Below are positions 38,039-48,444 of a DNA stretch of 64,000 nucleotides, in pieces (the stretch's first letter is position 1; every line of letters begins with the position of its first letter). The translations under genes and the position numbers were made by a program. Under the pieces are notes generated by a model. That model did no database searches. It worked only from the letters and a program-made list of their open reading frames with translations, and was not told the DNA's origin. The DNA is from Azospira inquinata (GTDB taxonomy: Bacteria > Pseudomonadota > Gammaproteobacteria > Burkholderiales > Rhodocyclaceae): positions 2,790,001 through 2,854,000 of the forward strand of contig NZ_CP064782.1 in NCBI RefSeq assembly GCF_018905915.1, given 5' to 3'.

Positions 38039-39379
38039 ATGCCTCATCGGCCGATTTACAAGCGTCTTTACTTCCAGGTGCTGTTTGCCATTGCCCTGGG
38101 GGTCTGTCTCGGAACCTTCTACCCGGATGCGGGCACCGCCATGAAACCCCTGGGGGACGCCTTCATCAAGCTGATCAAGATGATGATCGCCCCGATCATT
38201 TTCGCCACCGTGGTGGTGGGCATTGCCAAGATGGGGGATATGCGGGAAGTGGGCCGGGTGGGTCTGAAAGCTCTGGTTTACTTTGAAACCGTGACCACCG
38301 TGGCCCTGGCCATCGGTCTGGTGGTGGTGAATGTGCTCAAACCCGGTGCCGGCATGAACGTGGATCCCCATACCCTGGACACCAAGGGCATCGCCCACTA
38401 CACGGAAGCCGCCGCCCATCAGAGCACGGTGGATTTCTTCATGAACATTATCCCCAACAGCGTGGTGGACGCCTTCGCCAAGGGGGAAATTATCCAGGTG
38501 CTGCTGTTCTCCGTGCTCTTCGGTCTGGCCCTGTCCCATCTGGGGGAAAAGACCAAGCCCCTGGTGAAGATCCTGGATGAGTTCTGTCACGGCCTTTTCG
38601 GCGTGATTAACATGATCATGCACTTTGCCCCCCTCGGCGCTTTCGGCGCCATGGCTTTCACCATCGGCAAGTACGGTCTGGGCTCCCTGTCCCACCTGGG
38701 CTTCCTGATGCTGAATGTGTACATCACCTGCATCCTGTTTGTCTTCGTGGTGCTGGGGCTGATCGCCCACTTTACGGGCTTCTCCCTGTGGAAGTTCCTG
38801 GTCTACGTGAAGGAAGAAATCCTCATTGTGCTGGGGACCTCTTCCTCCGAGTCCGCGCTGCCCCGGATGATGACCAAGCTGGAAAACCTGGGCTGTAGCA
38901 AGCCCGTGGTGGGCATGGTGATTCCCACCGGCTATTCCTTCAATCTGGACGGCACCTCCATTTACCTCACCATGGCCGCCATTTTTATCGCCCAGGCCAC
39001 CAATGTGGATCTGTCCCTGGGTGAAGAACTGACCATCCTGGGGGTACTGCTGCTCACTTCCAAGGGGGCTGCGGCGGTGACTGGGGGCGGCTTCATTACC
39101 CTGGCCGCTACCCTGTCCACCATGGGCGGCAAGCTGCCGGTGGAAGGTCTGGCCCTGCTCCTGGGGGTGGACCGATTCATGTCTGAAGCCCGGGCTATTA
39201 CCAACCTGATCGGCAACGGCGTGGCCACCATCGTGGTGTCCAAGTGGGAAAACGCCCTGGACAAAAAGCGCCTGGGTCAGGTGCTGAACGGGGAAAGTGA
39301 AGATCAGGCGGACGAACCGGAAGATGTTTCCGACGGTGAACTGGTGCCGGCGGACATTCCGGACATGAAGTCCCGCTAA
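38039..39379 (+). CDS. dctA: C4-dicarboxylate:cation symporter DctA
   Basis: Inner-membrane DAACS-family symporter for succinate, fumarate and malate, 446 residues. The ATG at 38039 has an excellent GAGGAG ribosome-binding site; the open frame extends upstream but is non-coding. Signature segments are [33 protein letters not shown] (serine-rich hairpin), [19 protein letters not shown] and [11 protein letters not shown] with [10 protein letters not shown] charged, acidic C-terminal tail ends the protein. A strong terminator follows. Confidence 0.96.
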   Translation: MPHRPIYKRLYFQVLFAIALGVCLGTFYPDAGTAMKPLGDAFIKLIKMMIAPIIFATVVVGIAKMGDMREVGRVGLKALVYFETVTTVALAIGLVVVNVLKPGAGMNVDPHTLDTKGIAHYTEAAAHQSTVDFFMNIIPNSVVDAFAKGEIIQVLLFSVLFGLALSHLGEKTKPLVKILDEFCHGLFGVINMIMHFAPLGAFGAMAFTIGKYGLGSLSHLGFLMLNVYITCILFVFVVLGLIAHFTGFSLWKFLVYVKEEILIVLGTSSSESALPRMMTKLENLGCSKPVVGMVIPTGYSFNLDGTSIYLTMAAIFIAQATNVDLSLGEELTILGVLLLTSKGAAAVTGGGFITLAATLSTMGGKLPVEGLALLLGVDRFMSEARAITNLIGNGVATIVVSKWENALDKKRLGQVLNGESEDQADEPEDVSDGELVPADIPDMKSR

Positions 39380-39413
39380 GTCTGGCTAAGCCCAGTCCCA
39401 CGGCTAGGTCGCC

Positions 39414-39445
39414 AAGGCCGGTTCCCCAGGGAGCCGGCCTTTTTT
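39414..39445 (+). terminator. Intrinsic terminator of dctA
   Basis: AAGGCCGG (39414-39421) pairs with CCGGCCTT (39434-39441) and runs into a six-T tract. It separates dctA from dctP, so dctP needs its own promoter. Confidence 0.88.
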
Positions 39446-39447
39446 GT

Positions 39448-39464
39448 GCCTAGGGATATCCACA
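39448..39464. promoter_or_regulatory. 17-bp element, copy 2, before dctP
   Basis: GCCTAGGGATATCCACA, one mismatch from copy 1 at 37825-37841. It lies directly after the dctA terminator and 60 bases before the dctP start, a normal distance for an activator site. Confidence 0.55.
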
Positions 39465-39524
39465 GTTTTCCCGGATCTATTCCTTTTGGCAGAATGAAGC
39501 CCAATTAATCCGGGGTCGGAAGCG

Positions 39525-40535
39525 ATGATGGGGTGGATGGGAAAAATCCTGTGGGGAATGCTGCTGTGCCTGGGAAGCCTGGGGGCTACGGCCTGGGGGC
39601 AGCCCCAGATCATTATTAAATTCAGCCATGTGGTGGCGCCGGACACCCCCAAGGGCAAGGCGGCGGAATACTTTAAGTGGCGGGCGGAAACCCTGACCCG
39701 GGGCCGGGTACGGGTGGATGTGTATCCCAACAGCCAGCTTTACAAGGACAAGGAAGAACTGGAAGCCCTCCAGCTGGGGGCGGTGCAGATGCTGGCTCCC
39801 TCCCTGGCCAAATTCGGGCCCCTGGGTATCCGGGAATTCGAGGTCTTTGACTTGCCCTATATTTTCGATAACTACGACATGCTGCACCGGATTACCCAGG
39901 GGTCCGTGGGGCGGGAACTGCTGGATAAGCTGGACGCCAAGGGCATCAAAGGCTTGGCTTTCTGGGACAACGGTTTCAAGTCCTTTTCCGCCAATACCCC
40001 CATCCATCTGCCCGGGGACCTGAAGGGCAAGCGCCTGCGCATCCAATCTTCCAAGGTGCTGGATGAGGAAATCCGGGCTCTGGGGGGGCGTCCCCAGGTG
40101 ATGCCGTTTTCCGAGGTTTACCCGGCCCTCAAGGCCGGGGTGATCGACGGGACGGAAAACCCAGTTTCCAATTTCTACACCCAGAAAATGTATCTGGTGC
40201 AGCCCTATCTGTCCCTCACCGACCACGGCTATCTGGGCTATGCGGTGATCGTGAACAAGCGCTTTTGGGATGAATTGCCCGCTGATGTGCGCAGCGCCCT
40301 GGAACAGGCGGTGCGGGATTCCACTCTCTACGCCAACCGGATCGCCAAGGAAGAAAACGACCGGGCCCTGGAGGCGGTGCGGCGCAGCGGCAAGACCCAC
40401 ATCTATCAGCCCAACGCCCGGGAGCGGGCCGCTTTCAAACAGGCCCTGATTCCGGTACATGCCCGCATGGCTGCCCGGATCGGGCCGGACCTGATTCGGG
40501 CCATTTATCGGGAGACCGGCTTCAAGGCCAATTAA
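39525..40535 (+). CDS. dctP: TRAP-type C4-dicarboxylate binding protein DctP
   Basis: Periplasmic substrate-binding protein of a TRAP transporter, 336 residues. The signal peptide spans about residues 1-25 (cleavage after ATAWG). Family features are IKFSHVVAPDTPKGKAAEYF, the Arg-bearing GKRLRIQSSKVLDEEIRALGG (substrate carboxylate clamp) and SEVYPALKAGVIDGTENPVSNF. The membrane subunits DctQ and DctM do not follow: a terminator and then ndk come next. It may serve a distant DctQM or act as a co-sensor with DctS. Confidence 0.93.
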   Translation: MMGWMGKILWGMLLCLGSLGATAWGQPQIIIKFSHVVAPDTPKGKAAEYFKWRAETLTRGRVRVDVYPNSQLYKDKEELEALQLGAVQMLAPSLAKFGPLGIREFEVFDLPYIFDNYDMLHRITQGSVGRELLDKLDAKGIKGLAFWDNGFKSFSANTPIHLPGDLKGKRLRIQSSKVLDEEIRALGGRPQVMPFSEVYPALKAGVIDGTENPVSNFYTQKMYLVQPYLSLTDHGYLGYAVIVNKRFWDELPADVRSALEQAVRDSTLYANRIAKEENDRALEAVRRSGKTHIYQPNARERAAFKQALIPVHARMAARIGPDLIRAIYRETGFKAN

Positions 40536-40572
40536 CGCTTCTCCCTTAAAAGTTGCCGCCTGCGCTCACTGG

Positions 40573-40608
40573 ACGCGCACCGGGTTATTCACCGGTGCGC
40601 GTTTTTTT
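40573..40608 (+). terminator. Intrinsic terminator of dctP
   Basis: ACGCGCACCGG (40573-40583) pairs with CCGGTGCGCGT (40592-40602), 8-base loop, then a seven-T tract. Confirms that dctP is monocistronic. Confidence 0.93.
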
Positions 40609-40741
40609 ATGGCCGGGTGCTGGGCTGGCGGGCTTCCCCGGCCCCTGGCCCGGCCCAGGACAAGCGGATAGCCTGCGGCTTTCCATGAAGGTCTGGTAAA
40701 ATATAAAGTTATTCTCAAACCCAGCTATTGACGGAGTAAAA

Positions 40742-41167
40742 ATGGCTATCGAACGCACCCTTTCCATCATCAAACCCGACGCCGTTGCCAAGAACGTGAT
40801 CGGCCAAATCTATTCCCGTTTTGAAGGCGCTGGTCTGAAGGTCATCGCCGCCAAGATGGCTTGGCTGTCCGCCGAAGAAGCTGGCAAGTTTTACGCCGTG
40901 CACAAAGAACGTCCCTTCTTCAAGGATCTGGTTTCCTTCATGATCTCCGGCCCGGTGATGATCCAGGTGCTGGAAGGGGAAGGCGCCATTGCCAAGAATC
41001 GGGAACTGATGGGCGCCACCGATCCGAAGAAGGCCGATGCGGGTACCATCCGCGCTGATTTCGCCGAATCCATCGACGCCAATGCGGTGCACGGTTCCGA
41101 TGCCCCGGAAACCGCCAAGGTGGAAATCTCCTTCTTCTTCCCCGAAATGAACGTCTACTCCCGCTAA
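40742..41167 (+). CDS. ndk: Nucleoside diphosphate kinase
   Basis: Balances (d)NTP pools by transferring the gamma phosphate through a phospho-histidine. 141 residues, normal length. It starts [21 protein letters not shown]; the active-site His117 lies in NAVHGSD. The ribosome-binding site GGAG is seven bases before the ATG. First gene of the long housekeeping series; rlmN starts seven bases after its stop. Confidence 0.97.
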   Translation: MAIERTLSIIKPDAVAKNVIGQIYSRFEGAGLKVIAAKMAWLSAEEAGKFYAVHKERPFFKDLVSFMISGPVMIQVLEGEGAIAKNRELMGATDPKKADAGTIRADFAESIDANAVHGSDAPETAKVEISFFFPEMNVYSR

Positions 41168-41174
41168 GCCGTCC

Positions 41175-42278
41175 ATGACCGTCAATCTGCTCGATTTCGA
41201 TCCCCAGGGCTTGGAAGCCTGGTTCGCCTCCCGAGGGGAAAAGCCCTTCCGGGCGCGCCAGGTGCTGCGCTGGATGCATCGTTTCGGGCAGAGTGACTTT
41301 GACGCCATGACCGATCTGGCCAAGAGTCTGCGGGAAAAACTCAAGGCCGAAGCGGAAGTGCGTCCCCCCGCCGTCCGCAGCGACAAGCTGTCGGACGACG
41401 GCACCCGCAAATTTCTGTTTGACGTGGGCAACGGTAACGCGGTGGAAACCGTGTTTATCCCGGAAGATGACCGGGGCACCCTGTGCGTATCCACCCAGGC
41501 GGGTTGCGCCCTGGACTGCGCTTTTTGCTCCACGGGCAAGCAAGGCTTCAACCGCAATCTGGAAGTGTCGGAAATCATCGGCCAGCTCTGGCAGGCCAAT
41601 CGGGCTCTGGGCGGCTTCGCCCCGGACGCCAAGGACGAGCGGAAAATCAGCAATGTGGTGCTCATGGGCATGGGGGAACCCCTGGCCAATTTTGAGCACA
41701 CCGTGGCGGCCCTGCGCCTGATGCTGGATGATAACGCCTACGGCCTGTCCCGGCGCCGGGTTACCGTCTCCACCTCCGGGGTGGTGCCGGCCATGGACCG
41801 GCTGCGGGAAGAATGCCCGGTGGCCCTGGCGGTTTCCCTCCATGCGCCCAACGATGAATTACGGGATCGGCTGGTGCCGATCAATCAGAAATACCCCCTG
41901 GTGGAACTGATGGCGGCCTGTCGTCGTTATCTGGAAAAAGCCCCCCGGGATTTCATTACCTTCGAATACGTCATGCTGGACGGGATCAATGATTCCGATC
42001 AGCATGCCCGGCAACTGTTGGACTTGACGTGCAAGGTGCCGTGCAAGTTCAATCTCATCCCATTCAACCCCTTTCCGGGATCTCCTTTCCGCCGCTCTCC
42101 CGCGCCCCGTATCCGCCGCTTTGCCGATATTTTGATTCAGGCCGGAATTGTCACCACTACCCGGAAAACCCGGGGCGACGATATCGATGCGGCCTGCGGT
42201 CAACTGGCCGGGCAGGTCAAGGATAAGACGCGACGGACGGCGGGGCGGCTGATTCCCATCGCCGAGGTTCGTCCATGA
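41175..42278 (+). CDS. rlmN: Dual-specificity 23S rRNA/tRNA m2A methyltransferase RlmN
   Basis: Radical SAM enzyme that methylates A2503 of 23S rRNA and A37 of some tRNAs at C2. 367 residues. The cluster motif CxxxCxxC is CALDCAFC; the substrate-linking cysteine is in the C-terminal [12 protein letters not shown], and the second in the region after the SAM domain is conserved. GMGEPLANF, typical of the family, is present. Its stop overlaps the pilW start (ATGA). Confidence 0.97.
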   Translation: MTVNLLDFDPQGLEAWFASRGEKPFRARQVLRWMHRFGQSDFDAMTDLAKSLREKLKAEAEVRPPAVRSDKLSDDGTRKFLFDVGNGNAVETVFIPEDDRGTLCVSTQAGCALDCAFCSTGKQGFNRNLEVSEIIGQLWQANRALGGFAPDAKDERKISNVVLMGMGEPLANFEHTVAALRLMLDDNAYGLSRRRVTVSTSGVVPAMDRLREECPVALAVSLHAPNDELRDRLVPINQKYPLVELMAACRRYLEKAPRDFITFEYVMLDGINDSDQHARQLLDLTCKVPCKFNLIPFNPFPGSPFRRSPAPRIRRFADILIQAGIVTTTRKTRGDDIDAACGQLAGQVKDKTRRTAGRLIPIAEVRP

Positions 42279-43093
42279 AACGCTTTGCGCTGTTCCTGTT
42301 CGCTGCTTTTGGCGTCTTCTGGCTGGGCGGTTGCGGTAGCACTCCCCTGGCCCAGGCTGCTTCCCTGATTCCTGCGGTAACGTCCGATGGGGCTAGCCCC
42401 ACGCCGGGGCCTTCGGTGGGAGAACCGGCCAAACGGGCCAAGGTGCATACGGAACTGGCGGCCCTCTACTTCCAGGACGGCAACATGGCGGTGGCCCTGG
42501 ATGAACTGAACAAGGCGACCCAGGCCGATTCCGGCTACGCGCCCGCCTACAACATGCTGGGCTTGGTGCATATGGATCTCCACGAAAACGGGGAAGCGGA
42601 ACAGAATTTCCGCCGGGCCCTGTCTTTGACCCCCAATGCGCCGGAAGTGAATAACAATTTCGGCTGGTTTCTTTGCCAGAACGGCCGGGAGAAAGAATCC
42701 ATCGCCTATTTCCTGGCGGCGGTAAAAGACCCCTTGTACCGCACACCGGACCTAGCCCTGGTCAATGCGGGCAAGTGCCTGGACCGGGTGGGGGACGCCG
42801 CTGGGGCGGAAAATTATTTCCAGAAGGCCCTGCGCTACTCCCGCAATAATCCCCAGGCCCTCCTGGGACTGGCCAATCTCTATTTCAAGCAAGGCTCCCT
42901 GGGCCAGGCCCAGCATCAGCTGAATGCCTTCAATCAGGTTTCCGACCCCACCCCCCAGTCCCTGGATTTATCCATACAGCTGGCCCGCAAAAGCGGGGAC
43001 CGGGAAGGGGAGGCCAGTTACATTTCCCAATTGCGTCGTCGTTTTCCCGACTCCAAGGAGGCCTTGTCCTTGCTGAGAGGTGATAGTGAATGA
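42275..43093 (+). CDS. pilW: Type IV pilus biogenesis/stability lipoprotein PilW (PilF)
   Basis: Outer-membrane pilotin with TPR repeats that helps PilQ secretin assembly. 272 residues; lipoprotein signal with lipobox LGGC (Cys20). TPR segments run from about residue 60: [39 protein letters not shown] and [24 protein letters not shown] units. It overlaps rlmN and rodZ by 4 bases each, the betaproteobacterial arrangement. Confidence 0.92.
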   Translation: MKRFALFLFAAFGVFWLGGCGSTPLAQAASLIPAVTSDGASPTPGPSVGEPAKRAKVHTELAALYFQDGNMAVALDELNKATQADSGYAPAYNMLGLVHMDLHENGEAEQNFRRALSLTPNAPEVNNNFGWFLCQNGREKESIAYFLAAVKDPLYRTPDLALVNAGKCLDRVGDAAGAENYFQKALRYSRNNPQALLGLANLYFKQGSLGQAQHQLNAFNQVSDPTPQSLDLSIQLARKSGDREGEASYISQLRRRFPDSKEALSLLRGDSE

Positions 43094-44004
43094 GTGAAGA
43101 AAAGCTGGAAGCTGCCGCCGTTCCCCAGGCCGAGACGACGCCGGAGCAAGCCCCCATCGGGGCGGAATTGCGCCGGGCCCGGGAAAGTCGGCAGCTCTCT
43201 GTCAATGAAGTGGCCAATGCCCTGAAAATCAGTGTGCGCCAGGTTGAAGCCCTGGAGGCGGACCAGTGGGAACGCCTTCCGGGACGGACCTTCGTCCGGG
43301 GCTTTGTGCGCAATTACGCCCGTTATCTCCATCTGGACGGGGAGGCCATGTTGGTTCGTCTGGCGGTTAATGAAACGCCGGAAGCCCCCCGTATCGAAGT
43401 ACCCCACCAGGTGGAAGCCGAGCTGCCCCAGCCGGGCCGGGGTCACCGTCGGGATATGTTTGCCATGGGCGTGGCCGTGGGCATGGTAGGGCTGGCCATT
43501 GCCGCCTATTTCCTGGTTCCCGAGGATTTCTGGCAGCCTTCCCCGGCGCCGGTCAAGGTGGCCGAAGAGCCGGGGATGCCTCCGGCAGATTCCACCGCGA
43601 CCAGTACCGCTCCTTCGGCAGCACAGGCCAGTGCTGCTCCTGCCCCGGCCGCTGCGAGTACTGCTCCGGCCGAGACTTCCGCCGCTCCCGCCCCATCTCC
43701 CGCTAGCGCCGCGCCGGCTGCTTCGACGGCAACGCCCGGGGCGGCCCCTGCAACGCCGGCGGCGGGAACCAGCCGTCTCCACTTCCAGTTTGACCAGCCC
43801 TCCTGGGTGGAAATCAAAGACAGCACGGGTAAGGTGCTGGTTTCCCAATTGAACGGGGCTGGCAGCTCCCGGGATGTGGACGGCGTGCCGCCCTTCACCC
43901 TGGTGGTGGGCAATGCGGCCCACGTCAAGCTTCAATACAAGGGCAAGGACGTCCCCATGGAACAGCGTTCCAAGGATGACGTGGCCCGTTTCAATCTCGA
44001 CTGA
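43090..44004 (+). CDS. rodZ: Cytoskeletal/shape protein RodZ (helix-turn-helix, DUF4115)
   Basis: Membrane protein that links MreB to the wall-synthesis machinery. 304 residues. Cytoplasmic helix-turn-helix of the Xre type (about 22-90: IGAELRRARESRQLSVNEVANALKI region), one membrane segment (about 120-142), a low-complexity Ala/Pro/Ser/Thr periplasmic linker (about 150-225) and a C-terminal DUF4115 domain (LHFQFDQPSWVEIKDSTGKV). Coupled to pilW by ATGA and 3 bases before ispG. Confidence 0.92.
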   Translation: MSEEKLEAAAVPQAETTPEQAPIGAELRRARESRQLSVNEVANALKISVRQVEALEADQWERLPGRTFVRGFVRNYARYLHLDGEAMLVRLAVNETPEAPRIEVPHQVEAELPQPGRGHRRDMFAMGVAVGMVGLAIAAYFLVPEDFWQPSPAPVKVAEEPGMPPADSTATSTAPSAAQASAAPAPAAASTAPAETSAAPAPSPASAAPAASTATPGAAPATPAAGTSRLHFQFDQPSWVEIKDSTGKVLVSQLNGAGSSRDVDGVPPFTLVVGNAAHVKLQYKGKDVPMEQRSKDDVARFNLD

Positions 44005-44007
44005 TTC

Positions 44008-45246
44008 ATGACCGATCCCCAAGCAATTAAACGCCGCCCGACCCGGGCGGTGCGGGTGGGCAATGTGGTAGTGGGGGGCGCGGCCCCCGTGGTGGTCCAG
44101 TCCATGACCAATACGGACACCGCCGATTATCTGAGCACAGCCCTACAGGTGGTGGAACTGGCCCGGGCCGGTTCCGAGCTGGTGCGCATTACGGTGAATA
44201 CGGAAGCCGCTGCCGCTGCCGTGCCCCGCATCCGGGAGCATCTGGAGCGGATGGGGGTAACGGTGCCCCTGATCGGCGATTTCCACTTTAACGGCCACCG
44301 GCTGTTGGCGGATTTTCCCGACTGCGCCCAAGCCCTGGCCAAGTACCGGATCAACCCGGGCAATGTGGGCCACGGTAAAAAGCGGGACGAACAATTCGCC
44401 CAGATGATCGAATTGGCCTGCCGCTACGAAAAGCCGGTGCGTATCGGGGTGAATTGGGGCAGTCTGGACCAGGATCTGCTGGCCCGCATGATGGATGAAA
44501 ACGCCAAAGCACCGGCCCCCCTGGGCACGGAAGCCCTGATGCGTCAGGCCATGGTGGCCTCGGCGTTGGAGTCTGCCGCCCGGGCGGAAGCCCTGGGCCT
44601 GCCTGGGGATCGGATTATTCTTTCCTGCAAGGTCTCCGGGGTCCAGGATTTGATTGCCCTGTATCGGGACCTTTCCGGCCGTTGCGACTATCCCCTCCAT
44701 CTGGGACTTACCGAAGCGGGCATGGGGAGTAAGGGCATTGTGGCTTCCACTGCCGCCCTGGCCGTATTGCTGCAAAGCGGTATCGGCGACACCATCCGGG
44801 TGTCCCTGACCCCGGAACCGGGGGCCAGCCGCAGCCAGGAAGTGGTGGTGGCCCAGGAAATTCTCCAGACCATGGGGCTGCGGGCCTTTACCCCCATGGT
44901 GGCGGCCTGTCCGGGCTGCGGGCGCACCACCAGCACCCTGTTCCAGGAACTGGCGGCCTCTATCCAGGATTATGTGCGGGGCAAGATGCCCGACTGGCGC
45001 GGCGAATATGAGGGGGTGGAAAATCTTACCCTGGCGGTTATGGGCTGCGTGGTCAATGGCCCGGGGGAAAGCAAGCACGCCAATATCGGCATTTCCCTGC
45101 CGGGCACGGGGGAGGCCCCGTCCGCCCCAGTGTTTGAAGACGGCCAGAAGACGGTCACCCTGCGGGGCGACCATATTGCCGCGGAATTTCAGGCCATTGT
45201 GGATCGCTACGTGGCCAGCCACTATCGGCGCAAACTGGCCCAGTGA
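44008..45246 (+). CDS. ispG: 4-hydroxy-3-methylbut-2-enyl-diphosphate synthase
   Basis: Iron-sulfur enzyme of the MEP isoprenoid pathway converting MEcPP to HMBPP; it feeds farnesyl diphosphate used by HpnC. 412 residues. The TIM-barrel starts with [20 protein letters not shown]; the 4Fe-4S ligands are in [11 protein letters not shown] and [10 protein letters not shown]. The pilW-rodZ-ispG-hisS order is widely conserved. Confidence 0.97.
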   Translation: MTDPQAIKRRPTRAVRVGNVVVGGAAPVVVQSMTNTDTADYLSTALQVVELARAGSELVRITVNTEAAAAAVPRIREHLERMGVTVPLIGDFHFNGHRLLADFPDCAQALAKYRINPGNVGHGKKRDEQFAQMIELACRYEKPVRIGVNWGSLDQDLLARMMDENAKAPAPLGTEALMRQAMVASALESAARAEALGLPGDRIILSCKVSGVQDLIALYRDLSGRCDYPLHLGLTEAGMGSKGIVASTAALAVLLQSGIGDTIRVSLTPEPGASRSQEVVVAQEILQTMGLRAFTPMVAACPGCGRTTSTLFQELAASIQDYVRGKMPDWRGEYEGVENLTLAVMGCVVNGPGESKHANIGISLPGTGEAPSAPVFEDGQKTVTLRGDHIAAEFQAIVDRYVASHYRRKLAQ

Positions 45247-45301
45247 GGCCCTTGAATAACGGCGCTGGGCTTGGTCCGGCGCCCCGAAGGAAAAGGTGGT
45301 T

Positions 45302-46600
45302 ATGAGTCAGAAAGTGTTGCAGGCCATCCGGGGAATGAACGACATTCTTCCCGAAGAGGCGGAACAGTGGGAAAACTTTGAAGAAGTGATCCGCTCCTGG
45401 TTGCGCAGTTACGGCTATCGCCCGGTGCGCATGCCCATCGTGGAGCCTACCCCCCTGTTCAAGCGGGCCATCGGGGAAGTGACCGATATTGTGGAAAAGG
45501 AGATGTATTCCTTTGAGGATTCCCTCAACGGGGAAGCCCTGACCCTGCGGCCGGAAGGCACGGCAGGTTGCGTGCGGGCGGTGATCCAGCACGGTCTGGC
45601 CAACCAGCAGCCCCAGCGTCTCTATTACCTGGGGCCCATGTTCCGTCACGAACGGCCCCAGAAGGGGCGTTATCGCCAGTTCCACCAGGTGGGTATTGAG
45701 TCCTTCGGCTTTGCCGGTCCGGACATCGACGCGGAGCAGATTCTCATGGGCGCCCGCCTTTGGGACGACTTGGGCTTGGAAGGCATTCGCCTGCAACTTA
45801 ACAGCCTGGGCCAGCCGGATGAGCGGGCCCGGCACCGGGCGGACCTGATTGCCTATTTCGAGGCCCATGCCGAGCAGTTGGATGAGGACGCCAAGCGGCG
45901 CCTCCACACCAATCCCCTGCGTATTCTGGATACCAAGAATCCGGACATGCAGGAACTGTGCGCCCAGGCTCCCAAGCTCATCGACTATCTGGGGGAAGCC
46001 TCCCTGGCCCACTTTGAAGGGGTGCAGCAAATCCTCAAGGACGCCGGGGTGCCTTTCACTATCAATCCCCGCCTGGTACGGGGGCTGGACTACTACAACC
46101 TCACCGTGTTCGAGTGGGTGACCGAGCAGCTGGGCGCCCAGGGCACGGTCTGCGCCGGTGGCCGTTACGACAGCCTGGTGGAACAGCTGGGAGGCAAAGC
46201 CACCCCGGCCTGCGGTTTTGCCATGGGGGTGGAACGGTTGGTGGCCCTGTTGCAGGACCAGAACCTCATGGGCCAGCCCACTGGTGTAGACGTCTATGTG
46301 GTGCATCAGGGGGAACAGGCCGGTCGGCTGGCTCCCCGGGTGGCGGAAGGGCTGCGGGATGCCGGTATGTCCGTGGTACTCCATTGCGGCGGCGGCAGTT
46401 TCAAGTCCCAGATGAAAAAGGCGGATGGCAGTGGGGCGGCCTACGCGGTTATTATCGGCGACGACGAGGCGGCGGCTGGGGAAGTGACCCTCAAGGTTTT
46501 GCGCAGCGTGGGCGAGGAAAAACCGGAACAGTTGCGGGTTAAGGTGGATGACTTGGCCCAAACCCTTATGGATTCGATTATCGATTGGGATGAAGAATAA
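45302..46600 (+). CDS. hisS: Histidyl-tRNA synthetase
   Basis: Class II aminoacyl-tRNA synthetase, 432 residues. Motif 2 is [20 protein letters not shown], His-binding segments are [15 protein letters not shown] and [13 protein letters not shown], and motif 3 is [12 protein letters not shown]; an anticodon-binding domain ends the protein. The ATG at 45302 ([17 protein letters not shown]) fits the family; a GTG two codons earlier is possible. Its stop overlaps the next ATG (TAATG). Confidence 0.97.
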   Translation: MSQKVLQAIRGMNDILPEEAEQWENFEEVIRSWLRSYGYRPVRMPIVEPTPLFKRAIGEVTDIVEKEMYSFEDSLNGEALTLRPEGTAGCVRAVIQHGLANQQPQRLYYLGPMFRHERPQKGRYRQFHQVGIESFGFAGPDIDAEQILMGARLWDDLGLEGIRLQLNSLGQPDERARHRADLIAYFEAHAEQLDEDAKRRLHTNPLRILDTKNPDMQELCAQAPKLIDYLGEASLAHFEGVQQILKDAGVPFTINPRLVRGLDYYNLTVFEWVTEQLGAQGTVCAGGRYDSLVEQLGGKATPACGFAMGVERLVALLQDQNLMGQPTGVDVYVVHQGEQAGRLAPRVAEGLRDAGMSVVLHCGGGSFKSQMKKADGSGAAYAVIIGDDEAAAGEVTLKVLRSVGEEKPEQLRVKVDDLAQTLMDSIIDWDEE

Positions 46601-47277
46601 TGGCTGTCTACGATCTGGAAGAACAGGAACAACTGGCGGAAATGAAGGCCTGGTGGCGTCTGCACGGTAACCGGGTGACCAGCGTCCTGCTGGTGGCGGC
46701 TTTGGCCGCCCTGGGCTGGCAGGGCTGGAACTGGTATCAGAACAAGCAGACCGCCCAGGCCTCCTATGTCTTCACCGTGCTGGAAAAATCCCTGGAAGAG
46801 CGAAACGGCCAGCAGATCAAGGCGGCTGGCGGGGAACTCCTGGAAAAATTCGGCGGTACCGCCTACGCGCCCCTGGGGGCTCTGATGATGGCTAAGGCCG
46901 CCGTGGAAGAAGGGGACCTGAAGACCGCCAAGCTCCAGCTCAACTGGGTGGTGGATCACGGCAAGGGGGAAATTCAGGATATCGCCCGGTTGCGCCTGGC
47001 CGCCCTGTTGCTGGACGACAAGGCCGCCGATCAGGCCATGCGGCTCCTGGAAACCAAGCCTTCGCCTGCCTTTGCTGCCCGTTACGCTGACGCTCGGGGC
47101 GATGCCCTGCTGGCCCAAGGCAAGCAAGGGGAAGCCAAGGCTGCCTACAAGGAAGCCCTGGCCGCCCTGGATGGGGCGGATAAGGCCAACAAGGAACAGG
47201 GCGGGCAGGAAGCCCGGATGAACGCCCCCTATAAGCAAATTCTGCAACAAAAGATTGATTCCCTCGGGGACGCCTGA
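46600..47277 (+). CDS. yfgM: YfgM-like tetratricopeptide membrane protein
   Basis: 225-residue protein with a short cytoplasmic N-terminus, one membrane helix (about 27-45, VTSVLLVAALAALGWQGW) and a periplasmic TPR-like domain. In E. coli, YfgM binds SecYEG and PpiD and helps hand over exported proteins. Both PpiD and BamB are in this window. One-base overlaps with hisS and bamB imply coupled translation. Confidence 0.92.
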   Translation: MAVYDLEEQEQLAEMKAWWRLHGNRVTSVLLVAALAALGWQGWNWYQNKQTAQASYVFTVLEKSLEERNGQQIKAAGGELLEKFGGTAYAPLGALMMAKAAVEEGDLKTAKLQLNWVVDHGKGEIQDIARLRLAALLLDDKAADQAMRLLETKPSPAFAARYADARGDALLAQGKQGEAKAAYKEALAALDGADKANKEQGGQEARMNAPYKQILQQKIDSLGDA

Positions 47278-48425
47278 TGAAACTCCGCCGCCTTTTCCCC
47301 CTGCTGCCCCTGGTGGCCGCTCTGGCCGGTTGCAGCATGATGGATGCGATCAACCCCTTTTCCAGCTCGGCCAAGGTCAAGATGGCGGATCTGCCCACCT
47401 TCAAGGCCACGGCAGAAATCCGCCCTCTCTGGCAGATGAAGGCGGGTAAGGCGGACGGTCACGTCTTCACTCCCGCCGTGGTGGATGGCACGGTCTATAC
47501 CGCCTCCGGGGACGGCACCCTGACCCGTTTTGAAGACGGCAAGCAGGTGTGGCGCATTGCCGTGGGCAAGCCCCTTTCCGCCGGGGTGGGCGCCAACAAC
47601 CGTCTGGTGGTGGTGGGAACGGCCAAGGGGGATGTGCTGGCGTTCTCCGCCGCTGATGGCAAGCCCCTCTGGTCCGCCCAGGTGAATAGCGAAATTCTGG
47701 CCGCTCCCGCCGTGGGGGATGGCATTGTGGTGGTGCGCAGCGGTGACAACCGGCTGTTTGGCTTTGACAGCAGCGACGGCACCCGCAAGTGGATTTATAC
47801 GCGCAACAATCCGCCCCTGTCCCTGCGCAATGCGGCGCCCCCGGTCATTTCCGACCGCTATGTGTTCGCTGGTTTCCCCGGCGGCAAGCTGGTGGCCGTG
47901 GCCCTGCAAAACGGGGCCCTGGCTTGGGAAGGCACAGTCGCCCTGCCCAAGGGCACCACGGAACTGGATCGGGTGGCGGACATTACCAGCACCCCGGTAT
48001 TTGACGGCCCCCTGGTGTGCGCCGTGGCCTACCAGGGTCGGGTCGCCTGTTTTGACCTGAGCAACGGTTCCCTGGCCTGGGCCCGGGAAATCTCCAGCGC
48101 CGCCGGTCTGGCCATGGACTCCCGCAATGTCTATGTGACCGACGACAAGGGAGCGGTGCATGCTTACGAGCGCACCCGGGGTACTTCCGTGTGGAAACAG
48201 GACAAACTCTTCCTGCGCCAGCTTACCGCCCCTGCCGTCCAGCGGGGCCTAGTGGCCGTGGGGGATGTGCAAGGTCAGGTGCATTTTCTCAACCGGGAAG
48301 ACGGCTCTTTCGCCGCCCGCTACAGCACGGATGGCACTCCCATCCTGGCTGCGCCCCAGGTTTACGCCAACGGCTGGCTGGTGCAGACCAGCGGCGGCTC
48401 GGTGCAAGCCCTGGAACCCCGGTAA
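47277..48425 (+). CDS. bamB: Outer membrane assembly lipoprotein BamB
   Basis: Eight-bladed beta-propeller lipoprotein of the BAM complex. 382 residues; signal peptide with lipobox LAGC (Cys19). PQQ-like repeats recur along the chain (VDGTVYTASGDGTLTRFEDG, NNRLVVVGTAKGDVLAFSA, DKGAVHAYERTRG, VGDVQGQVHFLNREDGSF). Located between yfgM and der as in most proteobacteria. Confidence 0.95.
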   Translation: MKLRRLFPLLPLVAALAGCSMMDAINPFSSSAKVKMADLPTFKATAEIRPLWQMKAGKADGHVFTPAVVDGTVYTASGDGTLTRFEDGKQVWRIAVGKPLSAGVGANNRLVVVGTAKGDVLAFSAADGKPLWSAQVNSEILAAPAVGDGIVVVRSGDNRLFGFDSSDGTRKWIYTRNNPPLSLRNAAPPVISDRYVFAGFPGGKLVAVALQNGALAWEGTVALPKGTTELDRVADITSTPVFDGPLVCAVAYQGRVACFDLSNGSLAWAREISSAAGLAMDSRNVYVTDDKGAVHAYERTRGTSVWKQDKLFLRQLTAPAVQRGLVAVGDVQGQVHFLNREDGSFAARYSTDGTPILAAPQVYANGWLVQTSGGSVQALEPR

Positions 48426-48444
48426 TTTTCAAGGAAAGTCATAA

